DNA from: Rhizobium sp. Root1212
GTDB taxonomy: Bacteria > Pseudomonadota > Alphaproteobacteria > Rhizobiales > Rhizobiaceae
Direction of reading: 5' to 3'
DNA length: 64,000 bases
NCBI RefSeq assembly: GCF_001424985.1
Contig: NZ_LMDA01000024.1
Coordinates: 1 to 64,000, forward strand
The notes beneath the pieces were generated by a model. It saw only the letters and a program-made list of their open reading frames with translations. It had not been told where the DNA came from and did not search any database. A program made the position numbers and the translations under genes. How positions within the stretch are numbered: the stretch's first letter is position 1; every line of letters starts with the position of its first letter. Shown here in pieces: positions 49,744 to 58,464 of this stretch.

Positions 49744-50688
49744 TCAGGAACCGCTCTTCGGCAGGCCGGCCGGGTTGGTGAAGGACTGATCGACGCCTTC
49801 GGCTTCGAGGTTCCAGCGCTTCAGGACCTCGCCGTATTTGCCGCTCTTGATGAGGCCGTTGGTGGCGATGGTGAGCGCCTCGGCGAGGCCTGCACCCTTG
49901 CGCGTGGTGACGGCAATCTCGGCCGCCAGGGGCCAGCCGCCGCTGACGATGCCGACGAGCTTGGTGTTACCCTTCACGGCCGCGCCGTAGGACAGGGTCG
50001 CATTGGGGTTGAATTCGACATCGGCGCGGCCGGAGGACAAAGCGAGGTCGCTTGCGGCGCGGTCGTCGTAATACTGTACCTCGATCGGCTTCAGGCCGGC
50101 GGCGACATTCTGGCGGTCCCATTCCAGGATGATCTTTTCCTGGTTGGTGCCGGCGCCGGTGATGACCTTGAGGCCGGCGACATCCTTCGGTTCCTTGATC
50201 TCGGTGATCTTGCTGTCGGCCTTCACGTAGAAGCCGAGCACGTCGCGCCGGTAGGCGGAGAAGTCGAATTTCTCCTTGCGCTCCTCTGTGACGGTGACGT
50301 TGCTGATGACGGCATCGTACTTGCCGGAAGAGACGCCGAGCGGCCAATCGGCCCAGGCGACCGAGACGATTTCCAGTTCAAGGCCGAGCGAATCTGCCAG
50401 CAGCGAGGCGAAATCCGGGTCGGCGCCGACGATCGTCTTCGCATCATTGGCGAAGGTGGCGATCGGCGGGTCCCAGGCGTTGATGGCGACGGTGAACTTG
50501 CCGGGCGTGACGAACTTGAAATCGGGCGAGATCGCCTTGATCGCCTCCTCGTTCTTTTCCGCACGGATGCGGTTGGAGGTGTCGGGGCTCAGGTCGAACT
50601 TTTCAGCTGCCTGTGCCGCGCCGAGTCCGAGTGTGGCCACCGCGACCGCGCTTGCCATCAGAAGTTTTGCCGTGTTGAGAAATGTCAT
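49744..50688 (-). CDS. ABC transporter amino-acid-type binding protein (operon gene 6)
   Basis: A 314-residue periplasmic binding protein (SBP_bac_3 family) with a signal peptide (about 1-28, cleavage AQA-AE). It has FTVAINAWDPPIATFANDAKTIVGADPDFASLLADSLGLELEIV and YDAVISNVTVTEERKEKFDFSAYRRDVLGF, the usual core of polar amino acid binders. The ATG at 50688 follows AAAGGAGACGGGAC; a longer frame to 50709 is less likely. It serves the fused permease-ATPase encoded just upstream. Ligand proposed: an S-substituted cysteine or similar compound, from the operon context. Confidence 0.92.
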   Translation of the reverse strand: MTFLNTAKLLMASAVAVATLGLGAAQAAEKFDLSPDTSNRIRAEKNEEAIKAISPDFKFVTPGKFTVAINAWDPPIATFANDAKTIVGADPDFASLLADSLGLELEIVSVAWADWPLGVSSGKYDAVISNVTVTEERKEKFDFSAYRRDVLGFYVKADSKITEIKEPKDVAGLKVITGAGTNQEKIILEWDRQNVAAGLKPIEVQYYDDRAASDLALSSGRADVEFNPNATLSYGAAVKGNTKLVGIVSGGWPLAAEIAVTTRKGAGLAEALTIATNGLIKSGKYGEVLKRWNLEAEGVDQSFTNPAGLPKSGS

Positions 50689-50768
50689 GTCCCGTCTCCT
50701 TTTTTTCATCTCAGGGTTGTGGTTGAGGTCGGTTCCATTCCGTCCGCTGTTTCGGGGCCGGAAATTTG

Positions 50769-52547
50769 CTAGAGGACTTTTGCCAGGAACTCGCGGGTGC
50801 GCGGGTGATCGGCCTGGCTGAAGATGCGGGCCGGCGGGCCGGCTTCGAGGATGTGTCCGGCTTCCATGAAGACGACGGTATCGGCGACTTCGCGGGCAAA
50901 GCCGACTTCGTGGGTGACGATGACGAGGGTCGTGCCGGTGCGGGCGAGTTCCTTGATGACGTCGAGCACTTCGCCGACAAGTTCGGGATCGAGCGCTGAG
51001 GTCGGTTCGTCGAAGAGCAGCACCTTCGGCTTCAGGGCAAGGGCGCGGGCGATGGCGACACGCTGCTGCTGACCGCCGGAAAGCTGGCGCGGATAGGCGT
51101 TGATCTTGTCGCTCAGGCCAACGCGGGCCAGAAGCTCGCCGGCGAAGCGGATGGCTTCCTCGCGGCTTGTGCCACGCACCTGGATCGGGGCTTCGATGAG
51201 ATTTTCCAGCACGGTGAGGTGCGGGAAGAGGTTGAAACTCTGGAACACCATGCCGATATCGGCGCGGCGCTTGAGGATATCGTGTTCCTTCAGCTCATAG
51301 AGGGTGTCGCCCTTCTGGCTGTAGCCGACGAGATCGCCATCGATGGCGATGAAGCCGCTGTCGACACGCTCCAGATGGTTGATCGTGCGCAGCAGGGTGG
51401 ACTTGCCGGAGCCCGAGGGGCCGAGGATGGCGGTGACGCTGCCGGCCGGCAGGACGAGATCGATATTGTCGAGCACTTTCAGCGAGCCGAAGCTCTTGGA
51501 AATCTTCTGGATACGCACGGCGCCGCCGGTTTTAAGCTGGGCCGCATCCTGAAAGCCGATCTTGCGGGCAGCGGGAAAGGCTGCCACCTCATGCTTTGCG
51601 GCGCGGTTGAACCTTGCGAAGAAGGACTGGAAGGGCAGCGGTACCGGGTTGCGCACGGCGCCTTTGGAGAAATGACGCTCGATATAGTGCTGGGCGATGG
51701 AGAGCACCGTCATGATGACGAGGTACCAGGCGGTCGCGACCATCAGCAGCGGAATGACCTCGAGGTTGCGGCGATAGATGACCTGCACGGTGTAGAACAG
51801 CTCCGGCAAGGCGAGCACGTAGACCATGGACGTGCTTTTCGCGAGGCCGATGATCTCGTTGAAGCCGGTCGGCAGGATGGAGCGCATGGCCTGCGGCAGG
51901 ACGATGCGGAAGGCCTGGCGGCGGCGCGGCAGGCCGAGCGCGGCCGCCGCTTCCAGCTGACCCTGATCGACGGAGAGGATGCCGCCACGGACGATCTCGG
52001 CGAAGAAGGCGGACTGGTTGAGCGTCAGGCCAAGGAAGGCGGCGCCGAAGGGCGTCAGCAGCTGCACCATCGGGTAATCGACGAGCACGGTATCGCTGAA
52101 GGGGACGGCGATGCGGACTGTCTCGTAGAGATAGCCGAGATTGTTGAGCACCAGCAGCAGCACGATCAGCGGGATCGAGCGCAGGAGCCAGATATAGCCC
52201 CAGGAGAGGCCGGAGAGCAGCGGCGATTTCGACACGCGGGCGAGCGCCAGTGCCGTGCCGAGGATCGAGCCGGAGACGGTGGCGAGCGCCGTCAGAAGCA
52301 AAGTGCGGCCGAGGCCGGCCAGCACCGGCTCGGCGAAGAACCATTCGGCAAAGACGTTCCAGCCCCAGCGCGGATTGGTGGAGGTGGAGTAGACGACGGC
52401 GGCGATGACGACCGCTGCGAAGACCGTCCCGATCAGCCGGCCGGGATGGCGGGCGGGTACGATCCGGTAGCGGGCGTAATCTTGGCTGTGATGTTCCGCC
52501 GGCCGGTGCTCGGCCGCGATGCCGGTGAAATCTGTCGTGAGAGCCAT
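50769..52547 (-). CDS. ABC transporter permease-ATPase fusion (operon gene 5)
   Basis: A 592-residue single chain joining two normally separate subunits. Residues about 35-295 are a HisM-type permease (five to six helices; EAA loop EAAAALGLPRRRQAFRIVLPQA at 199-220). After a linker of about 45 residues comes a full ATPase: Walker A GPSGSGKST at 376-384, Q-loop FQSFNLFPH, signature LSGGQQQR at 489-496, Walker B VLLFDEP at 509-515. The ATG at 52547 is preferred. It imports a polar amino acid with the binding proteins downstream. A homodimer would form the complete transporter. Confidence 0.93.
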   Translation of the reverse strand: MALTTDFTGIAAEHRPAEHHSQDYARYRIVPARHPGRLIGTVFAAVVIAAVVYSTSTNPRWGWNVFAEWFFAEPVLAGLGRTLLLTALATVSGSILGTALALARVSKSPLLSGLSWGYIWLLRSIPLIVLLLVLNNLGYLYETVRIAVPFSDTVLVDYPMVQLLTPFGAAFLGLTLNQSAFFAEIVRGGILSVDQGQLEAAAALGLPRRRQAFRIVLPQAMRSILPTGFNEIIGLAKSTSMVYVLALPELFYTVQVIYRRNLEVIPLLMVATAWYLVIMTVLSIAQHYIERHFSKGAVRNPVPLPFQSFFARFNRAAKHEVAAFPAARKIGFQDAAQLKTGGAVRIQKISKSFGSLKVLDNIDLVLPAGSVTAILGPSGSGKSTLLRTINHLERVDSGFIAIDGDLVGYSQKGDTLYELKEHDILKRRADIGMVFQSFNLFPHLTVLENLIEAPIQVRGTSREEAIRFAGELLARVGLSDKINAYPRQLSGGQQQRVAIARALALKPKVLLFDEPTSALDPELVGEVLDVIKELARTGTTLVIVTHEVGFAREVADTVVFMEAGHILEAGPPARIFSQADHPRTREFLAKVL

Positions 52548-52578
52548 GGTCTTCCCCTTTTTGGGTTTTCTGGGCCGG

Positions 52579-53121
52579 TCAGCGGTGGTCTGCCGCGAGC
52601 GCCAGCGCCGGCTGCGGCGCGATGACGGTGGCGGCGCGGTGGCCGATTTGTTTTTCGAAGGGCAGCGTCTTGTAGATTTCCGGGTCGGCATCGACGTCGA
52701 AAAGGGCGGTGTAGCCATATTTCAGGTAGAGACCGACCGCCTCCGGCTGGCGAAAGCCGGTGGTGAGATAGACGCGGGTGTAGCCCTGATGGGCCGCCTG
52801 CCGCTCCAGTTCCACCAGCACCTTGGCGGCGAGGCCCTGCCTGCGCAGGTCGGCGCGGGTCCAGATGCGTTTGAACTCGGCGGTCTGCTCGTCGTATTGC
52901 TTGAAGGCGCCGCCGCCGATGGCTTCGCCGTTGCGGATCAAGAGCACGAAATTGCCATAGGGCGGGGCGAAGGCTTCGGCCGGATAGCGGTTCATCTCTT
53001 CTGCAGCGCCGGCGGTGCTGAAATAGGAACCGTAGCGCTTGTCGTATTCGTAGGTCAGTTCGTCGATCAGCGGCTTGGCGCGGGGATCGAGGGGCGTGGT
53101 GTAGAGAAAAGCGTCGCTCAT
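52579..53121 (-). CDS. GNAT N-acetyltransferase (operon gene 4)
   Basis: A 180-residue GCN5-related acetyltransferase. The acetyl-CoA binding stretch is FKRIWTRADLRRQGLAAKVLVELERQAAHQGY, followed by VYLTTGFRQPEAVGLYLKYGYTALF. Its place between a transporter and an M20 deacylase recalls Bacillus YxeL and SnaA, which N-acetylate S-substituted cysteine so that the monooxygenase can act. The start at 53121 lies 12 bases after the M20 stop. The C-terminal 15 residues are a hydrophobic-basic tail of no known role. Confidence 0.85.
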   Translation of the reverse strand: MSDAFLYTTPLDPRAKPLIDELTYEYDKRYGSYFSTAGAAEEMNRYPAEAFAPPYGNFVLLIRNGEAIGGGAFKQYDEQTAEFKRIWTRADLRRQGLAAKVLVELERQAAHQGYTRVYLTTGFRQPEAVGLYLKYGYTALFDVDADPEIYKTLPFEKQIGHRAATVIAPQPALALAADHR

Positions 53122-53133
53122 GTCGCGGGTCCG

Positions 53134-54321
53134 TCAGTTGAGAAAGGTTTCCGCCAGGCGCACCCAGTAACGGGCGGCCGGTGCGATGATCGCGTCGTTG
53201 AAATCGTAGTGGGCGCTGTGCAGTGGGGCGCTGTCGCCATTACCGATGAAGAGGTAGCTGCCCGGCTGCACCTGCAGCATGAAGGCAAAATCCTCGCTCG
53301 CCGTGCGCGGCTTGAAGCCTTCCTCGACCTTGATCGGGCCGAAGGTGTCGAGGGCGACCTGGCGCGCGAAATCCGTGCTCTCGCCATCGTTGACGAGGGC
53401 GGGGAAGCCGAGCCGGTAGTCGACATCGGCGAAGGCGCCGAAACTTTCGGCTTGGGCGCGGGCGAGCGCCGGGATGCGCTTGCGAAGCTGCTCGCGCACC
53501 GTTTCGTTAAAGGCGCGCATGGTGAGCTTCAGTTCGACGCTTTCGGGGATGACGTTGGAGGCCGAGCCGGCATGGATCGAGCCGACCGTCACGACAGCCG
53601 TTTCCTGCGGATCGATGTTGCGCGACACCACGCTCTGCAGCGCCGTGATGAAGGAGGCGGAGGCCAGCACCGGATCGACCGCGCGATGGGGCTCGGCGCC
53701 ATGGCCGCCCCTGCCGATGATCTTGATCTGGGCCTGATCGACCGAGGCCATGGCGGGGCCGGCGACGAAGCCGAACTGACCCAACGGGACGCCCGGCCAG
53801 TTGTGCAGCCCGAACACGGCATCGACCGGGAAGCGTTCGAACAGCCCTTCTGAGATCATCTTTCGCGCACCGGCGCCGATTTCCTCGGCCGGCTGGAAGA
53901 TCAGGTGCAGGGTACCGTCGAAGCTGCCGCTTTCGGCAAGATAGCGGGCGGCGGCGAGCAGGATCGCGGTGTGGCCGTCATGGCCGCAGGCGTGCATGAC
54001 GCCGGGATTGTTGCTGGAATAAGCAAGCTCGGTCGCTTCCTCGATCGGCAGTCCGTCGATATCGGCGCGGATGCCGAGGCGGCGGGCGCCGTTGCCGCGC
54101 CGGAGCGTGGCGACGATGCCGGTGCCGGCAAGGCCGGTCGTGACCTCGTAGCCCCAGGCGGTGAGGTGCGAGGCGATGAGCTTGCTGGTGCGGTGTTCGC
54201 GGAAAGCTAGTTCCGGATATTGGTGGAGATCGCGGCGCAGCGCGACGATCTCGTCGAGATAGGCAGCGATGCCGCGTTCGATGGGGTCCTGAACGGAAGA
54301 GGGCGAGACGGTGACGTTCAT
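53134..54321 (-). CDS. M20-family amidohydrolase / N-acyl amino acid deacylase (operon gene 3)
   Basis: A 395-residue metalloenzyme of the HipO/AbgB group. Metal ligands are in PGVMHACGHDGHTAILLAAARYL and QPAEEIGAGARKM; the dimerisation domain follows (IIGRGGHGAEPHRAVDPVLASASFI). Members remove acyl groups from N-acylated amino acids. In the Bacillus 2SC operon YxeP does this after oxidation, so it is proposed to release cysteine or a thiol-amino acid here. It starts 18 bases after the NtaA-like gene. Confidence 0.88.
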   Translation of the reverse strand: MNVTVSPSSVQDPIERGIAAYLDEIVALRRDLHQYPELAFREHRTSKLIASHLTAWGYEVTTGLAGTGIVATLRRGNGARRLGIRADIDGLPIEEATELAYSSNNPGVMHACGHDGHTAILLAAARYLAESGSFDGTLHLIFQPAEEIGAGARKMISEGLFERFPVDAVFGLHNWPGVPLGQFGFVAGPAMASVDQAQIKIIGRGGHGAEPHRAVDPVLASASFITALQSVVSRNIDPQETAVVTVGSIHAGSASNVIPESVELKLTMRAFNETVREQLRKRIPALARAQAESFGAFADVDYRLGFPALVNDGESTDFARQVALDTFGPIKVEEGFKPRTASEDFAFMLQVQPGSYLFIGNGDSAPLHSAHYDFNDAIIAPAARYWVRLAETFLN

Positions 54322-54338
54322 GGGCTTTTCCCCGCGCC

Positions 54339-55688
54339 TCAGGCGCGGGCCGCCTTTCCGGGTTCGATCTCGTCGGTATCCGTCGCGTAACGGCTCTTCC
54401 TGTAGGGCAGGCCGAGATGGTCGCGCAGGGTTTCGCCTTCCAGCACAGGGTTGAAGTAACCGCGCTCCGTCAGGCGGGGCAGGACATGGGTTGCGAAGTC
54501 GTTGAGCCCTTCGGCGATGACGGGGAAGCCGAGGATAAAGCCATCGGCCGCGCCGCCGTCCACCCAGCGGATGATCTCATCGGCAATATGGTCCGCCGTG
54601 CCGATGAAGGCCGTCCGCGGGGTGGCGACGTCGAGCGCGATCTCACGCAGGGTGAGGTTCTGCTCGCGAGCGGTTTTCTTGATCCGGTCGGTGGTGGCGC
54701 GAAAGCTGTTCTTGCCGATATCGCCGAGATCCGGGAAGGCCTCGTCCAGCGGGTAGGCACTGAAATCGTGGTGATCGAAGAAGCGGCCGAGATAGAGCAG
54801 CGCTTCCTCTGTCGTGACGAGGTTGCGGATCGCCTGATATTTTTCCTCCGCCTCCTCGGCGGTCGCGCCGACGATCGGGCCGATGCCGGGGAAAATGCCG
54901 ACATCGGCGCTGCCGCGGCCCTGGGCGATGGCGCTCTGCTTGACCTGTGCGTAAAAGGTCTTGGCTTCCTCGAAGGGGCCGCCATTGGTGAAGACGGCAT
55001 CGGCATGCTTGCCGGCGAGCCGGATGCCGGAATCGGAGGCGCCGGCCTGGAAGACGACGGGCTGGCCCTGCTTCGAACGGGCAATGTTGAGCGGGCCTTC
55101 GATGCGGAAGAAGCGTCCCTTGTGGTTCAGGCGGCGGAGCTTGCTCTTGTCGGCATAGACGCCGGTTTCGCGGTCCCGCGGGAAGGCGTCGTGATCCCAA
55201 CTGTCCCACAGGCCCTTGATCGCATCGAGATATTCGTCGGCGATTTCGTAGCGCAGCTCATGTTCGGGATGTTCGCGGCTGTAGTTGCGGCCGGAGCCTT
55301 CGAGCGGCGTCGTTACCGCATTCCAGCCGGCGCGGCCGCCGCTGATCAGGTCGATGGAGGCGAACTGGCGGGCAACGGTGAAGACATCGCTGTAGGAGGT
55401 CGAGACGGTGCCGACGAGGCCGATCTTCGAGGTCGAGGCGGCAAGCGCCGAGAGGATCGAGATCGGCTCGAAGCGGTTGAGGAAATGCGGGATGGACTGT
55501 TCGTTGATATAGAGGCCATCGGCCACGAAGGCGAAGGCGATGCCGGCGGCTTCGGCCTTGCGGGCGGTTTCCACGAAGAACGGGAAATTGACGCTGGCGT
55601 CGGCCGGGCCGCTCGGGTGTTTCCAGGCGTTCATATGTCCGCCGGGACCCTGCAGCATGATGCCGAACGTTACGTTTTTCTTCGTCAT
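54339..55688 (-). CDS. NtaA/SnaA/DszA-type flavin monooxygenase (operon gene 2)
   Basis: A 449-residue FMNH2-dependent monooxygenase close to NtaA, SnaA, DszA and Bacillus YxeK: GIMLQGPGGHMNAWKHPSGPADASVNFPFFVETARKAEAAGIAFAFVADGLYI, SGGRAGWNAVTTPLEGSGRNY and FQAGASDSGIRLAGKHADAVFTNG. Such enzymes cleave C-N or C-S bonds. No flavin reductase gene is in the operon, so reduced flavin must come from elsewhere. Its start follows 21 bases after gene 1. Confidence 0.9.
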   Translation of the reverse strand: MTKKNVTFGIMLQGPGGHMNAWKHPSGPADASVNFPFFVETARKAEAAGIAFAFVADGLYINEQSIPHFLNRFEPISILSALAASTSKIGLVGTVSTSYSDVFTVARQFASIDLISGGRAGWNAVTTPLEGSGRNYSREHPEHELRYEIADEYLDAIKGLWDSWDHDAFPRDRETGVYADKSKLRRLNHKGRFFRIEGPLNIARSKQGQPVVFQAGASDSGIRLAGKHADAVFTNGGPFEEAKTFYAQVKQSAIAQGRGSADVGIFPGIGPIVGATAEEAEEKYQAIRNLVTTEEALLYLGRFFDHHDFSAYPLDEAFPDLGDIGKNSFRATTDRIKKTAREQNLTLREIALDVATPRTAFIGTADHIADEIIRWVDGGAADGFILGFPVIAEGLNDFATHVLPRLTERGYFNPVLEGETLRDHLGLPYRKSRYATDTDEIEPGKAARA

Positions 55689-55709
55689 GGGGCGATCCTT
55701 TCCGGGAAA

Positions 55710-56699
55710 TTAGGCGGCGAGCGACAGCCGCTCCTTGGCGAGCAACTCGATGGAGGTGAAGCGTTCGGCAGCGGTCAGCGCCGGCGTTTCGATGATGAAT
55801 TCGGTGATGCCGTGCTGGTGATGCAGCGCGTCGAGTTCCTTGCGGACCTGGGCGGCGGTGCCGTGGAGGATGCCGGGGGCCTTTTCCTCGACGCGGTACT
55901 CGGTGATGCCGGACTGGCGGGCGAACTCGGCCGCCTGCTCCTCGCTGCCGACGTTGACGGTCTGGCCGTTGCTGAGGAAGACCTTGAAGATACGCATGCC
56001 GGAGACCCGTTCGCGGGCCTGTGCCTCGTCCTCGGCGACGAAGGCGGCGAGCGTGAGAATGGCAGGACGGCCGCTCTCTCGCCGGTAGACCTCGAAGGTC
56101 TCGCGCAGGTTTTCCGGGTCGCCGTTCAGGTGGCCGGCGAAGACGAGCTGCCAGCCTTTCTCCGCCGCAAGCCGGGCGCTGTCGACGCTGGCGCCGAGCA
56201 GGAAGCGTTCTGGCGGAGACGGGGGCAGGGGCGTTGCCGAAAGGCCTGAGGCATCCGACTGCTGCAGGAGGTAGGTGTTGAGATCGGCAAGCTGATCGGC
56301 GAAAGCCGGCTTGCGCTCGGGCGAGACGGCTGCCTGCAGGGCGCGGGTCGAGATCGGGAAGCCGCCCGGCGCCTTGCCGACGCCGAGATCGACGCGGCCT
56401 GGGGCGAGCGAGGCGAGGAGGTTGAAGGTCTCCGCGACCTTGTAGGCGCTGTAATGCTGCAACATCACGCCGCCGGAGCCGATGCGGATGCGGGAGGTTT
56501 TCGCCAGGAGATGGGAGATCAGGATCTCCGGCGCCGAGCTGGCGAGGCCTGCCATGCTGTGATGCTCCGCCACCCAGAAGCGGTGATAGCCCAGCGCCTC
56601 GGCCCTGAGCGCATATTTCAGCGAGGTCTGCAGCGCCTCGGTGGCGGTCTGGCCGGGATCTAGGGGGCTCTTGTCGAGAAGGCTGAGGTGGTATGACAT
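55710..56699 (-). CDS. MsnO8-type LLM oxidoreductase (operon gene 1)
   Basis: A 329-residue luciferase-like oxidoreductase: LSLLDKSPLDPGQTATEALQTSLKYALRAEALGYHRFWVAEHHSMAGLASSAPEILI, RIGSGGVMLQHYSAYKVAETFNLLASLAPGRVDLGVGKAPGG. The group is named after MsnO8 and occurs often next to sulfur-compound transporters. It is the first gene of the minus-strand operon; an AT-rich block upstream (about 56725-56760) containing TATATAATCTATAAAAATAC is a likely promoter area. Confidence 0.87.
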   Translation of the reverse strand: MSYHLSLLDKSPLDPGQTATEALQTSLKYALRAEALGYHRFWVAEHHSMAGLASSAPEILISHLLAKTSRIRIGSGGVMLQHYSAYKVAETFNLLASLAPGRVDLGVGKAPGGFPISTRALQAAVSPERKPAFADQLADLNTYLLQQSDASGLSATPLPPSPPERFLLGASVDSARLAAEKGWQLVFAGHLNGDPENLRETFEVYRRESGRPAILTLAAFVAEDEAQARERVSGMRIFKVFLSNGQTVNVGSEEQAAEFARQSGITEYRVEEKAPGILHGTAAQVRKELDALHHQHGITEFIIETPALTAAERFTSIELLAKERLSLAA

Positions 56700-56886
56700 A
56701 AGGCACCGGATGGTTCGTGTTTGTAGGCTATATAATCTATAAAAATACTAGCTTATTAAGGTAGGCCGTTCTGTTTGTCGTCACGGCAGCGGAATATCAT
56801 TCCGATGAGGGGAGCCGTTTCCGGGTCGGCTTTTTCGGGTTCAGAATTGATTTGAGATCGGGCGCGGGAGCTGTTTAACTGCGGCC

Positions 56887-57198
56887 ATGAGAAAGCTGAT
56901 TTTTGCCGCCCTGCTGCTGTCGCCTTCCGTGGCCTTCGCCGTCGATGCCTATGAAATCAAGGCGCGGGACCACGATTGCAAATCGATTTCCGACATCATC
57001 CGGCAGCATGGGGCCGTGTTCGTGCGCACCGGTTTTGGCGGCCGCAGCTTTCGTTATCCGCCGGCGCAATGCGATCTCGGCGATAAATACGTGACTGTCA
57101 CCCTGCGCGATATCAACAAGCAGCGGTGCGTGCTCGACTATGCCTGCGTCAACGACCCCGAGTCGTTCTACAACCGCATCTTCCACCACCACCGCTAA
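56887..57198 (+). CDS. Secreted protein of unknown function (103 aa)
   Basis: A signal peptide (MRKLIFAALLLSPSVAFAV, cleavage near AFA-VD) precedes a small basic domain rich in cysteine: HDCKSISDIIRQHGAVFVRTGFGGRSFRYPPAQC and KQRCVLDYACVNDPESFYNRIF, ending in FHHHR. Four Cys suggest two disulfides. Similar short periplasmic proteins occur in Rhizobiales, with no known role. It lies alone between divergent operons. Confidence 0.7.
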   Translation: MRKLIFAALLLSPSVAFAVDAYEIKARDHDCKSISDIIRQHGAVFVRTGFGGRSFRYPPAQCDLGDKYVTVTLRDINKQRCVLDYACVNDPESFYNRIFHHHR

Positions 57199-57318
57199 GC
57201 GGCTTCCGATTTCGCAGATCACAGAAATGCACCTTGCGCCGGATGGACATCGGCGTGATCCTCCATATGTAATGCTGTGAACCGGCCGCGTTGGGAGCGC
57301 ATTCGGGGGAGGATGAGG

Positions 57319-58464
57319 ATGTTTGATTTTTCGCTCGGCGAGACGGCGGATGCCATTCGCGAGATGACGGCGCGTTTTTCCACCGACAGGATCGCGCCGA
57401 TCGCAGCCGAAATCGACCGGACAAACAGTTTTCCAGGCCAGCTTTGGCCGGAAATGGGCGCTCTGGGACTGCACGGGATTACCGTCGAGGAGGAGTTTGG
57501 CGGGTCGGGGCTCGGCTATCTCGAGCATGTGATCGCCATGGAGGAGGTTTCGCGGGCTTCCGCCTCCATCGGCCTCAGCTACGGCGCCCATTCCAATCTC
57601 TGCATCAACCAGATCCGCCGCTGGGCGAGCCCCGAGCAGAAGAACCGGTATCTGCCGAAGCTGATCTCCGGCGAGCATGTCGGCTCGCTTGCTATGTCCG
57701 AGGCGGGATCGGGGTCCGATGTCGTTTCGATGCAGCTGAAAGCGGTGAAAAAGGGCGACCGCTATGTGCTGAACGGCACGAAATTCTGGATCACCAATGC
57801 GCCGCATGCCGACGTGCTCGTCGTCTATGCCAAGACCGATATGATGGCCGGGCCGAAGGGTATTTCCGCCTTCATCATCGAGAAGGGAACGCCGGGGTTC
57901 AGCGTTTCGCCGAAGCTTGAAAAAATGGGGATGCGGGGCAGCGATACGGCGGAGCTTGTCTTTACCGATTGCGAAATTCCCGCTGAGGCGCTGATGGGCC
58001 GCGAAGGCGAGGGTGTGAAGATCCTGATGTCCGGGCTCGATTATGAGCGGACGGTGCTGGCCGGTGGGCCGCTCGGGATCATGCAGGCTTGCCTCGATGT
58101 CGCGCTGCCCTATGTGCGGGATCGAAAGCAGTTCGGAAAGCCGATCGGCGATTTCCAGCTGATGCAGGCCAAGGTCGCGGATATGTATGTGGCGCTGAAT
58201 TCGGCGCGGGCTTACGTCTATTCCGTGGCGCGGGCTTGCGATGCCGGGCGCACCACACGCTCGGATGCTGCTGCTGCCATTCTGCTCGCCAGCGAGAATG
58301 CGGTGAAAGTGTCGATGGAGGCGATCCAGGCGCTGGGTGGGGCGGGCTATACCAAGGAATGGCCGGTAGAACGGTATCTGAGGGATGCCAAGCTCTATGA
58401 TATCGGCGCCGGCACCAATGAAATCCGCCGTTACCTGATTGGCCGGGAGCTTGTCGCTTCATGA
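57319..58464 (+). CDS. ivd: Isovaleryl-CoA dehydrogenase
   Basis: Oxidises isovaleryl-CoA to 3-methylcrotonyl-CoA in leucine breakdown; FAD enzyme of 381 residues. The catalytic base is Glu243 in [14 protein letters not shown], a position specific to isovaleryl-CoA dehydrogenases, and [15 protein letters not shown] and [32 protein letters not shown] are ACAD motifs. ATG 57319 ([16 protein letters not shown]) has GGGGAGG six bases upstream. Its stop overlaps the mccB start (ATGA). The product is the substrate of the carboxylase encoded next. Confidence 0.93.
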   Translation: MFDFSLGETADAIREMTARFSTDRIAPIAAEIDRTNSFPGQLWPEMGALGLHGITVEEEFGGSGLGYLEHVIAMEEVSRASASIGLSYGAHSNLCINQIRRWASPEQKNRYLPKLISGEHVGSLAMSEAGSGSDVVSMQLKAVKKGDRYVLNGTKFWITNAPHADVLVVYAKTDMMAGPKGISAFIIEKGTPGFSVSPKLEKMGMRGSDTAELVFTDCEIPAEALMGREGEGVKILMSGLDYERTVLAGGPLGIMQACLDVALPYVRDRKQFGKPIGDFQLMQAKVADMYVALNSARAYVYSVARACDAGRTTRSDAAAAILLASENAVKVSMEAIQALGGAGYTKEWPVERYLRDAKLYDIGAGTNEIRRYLIGRELVAS

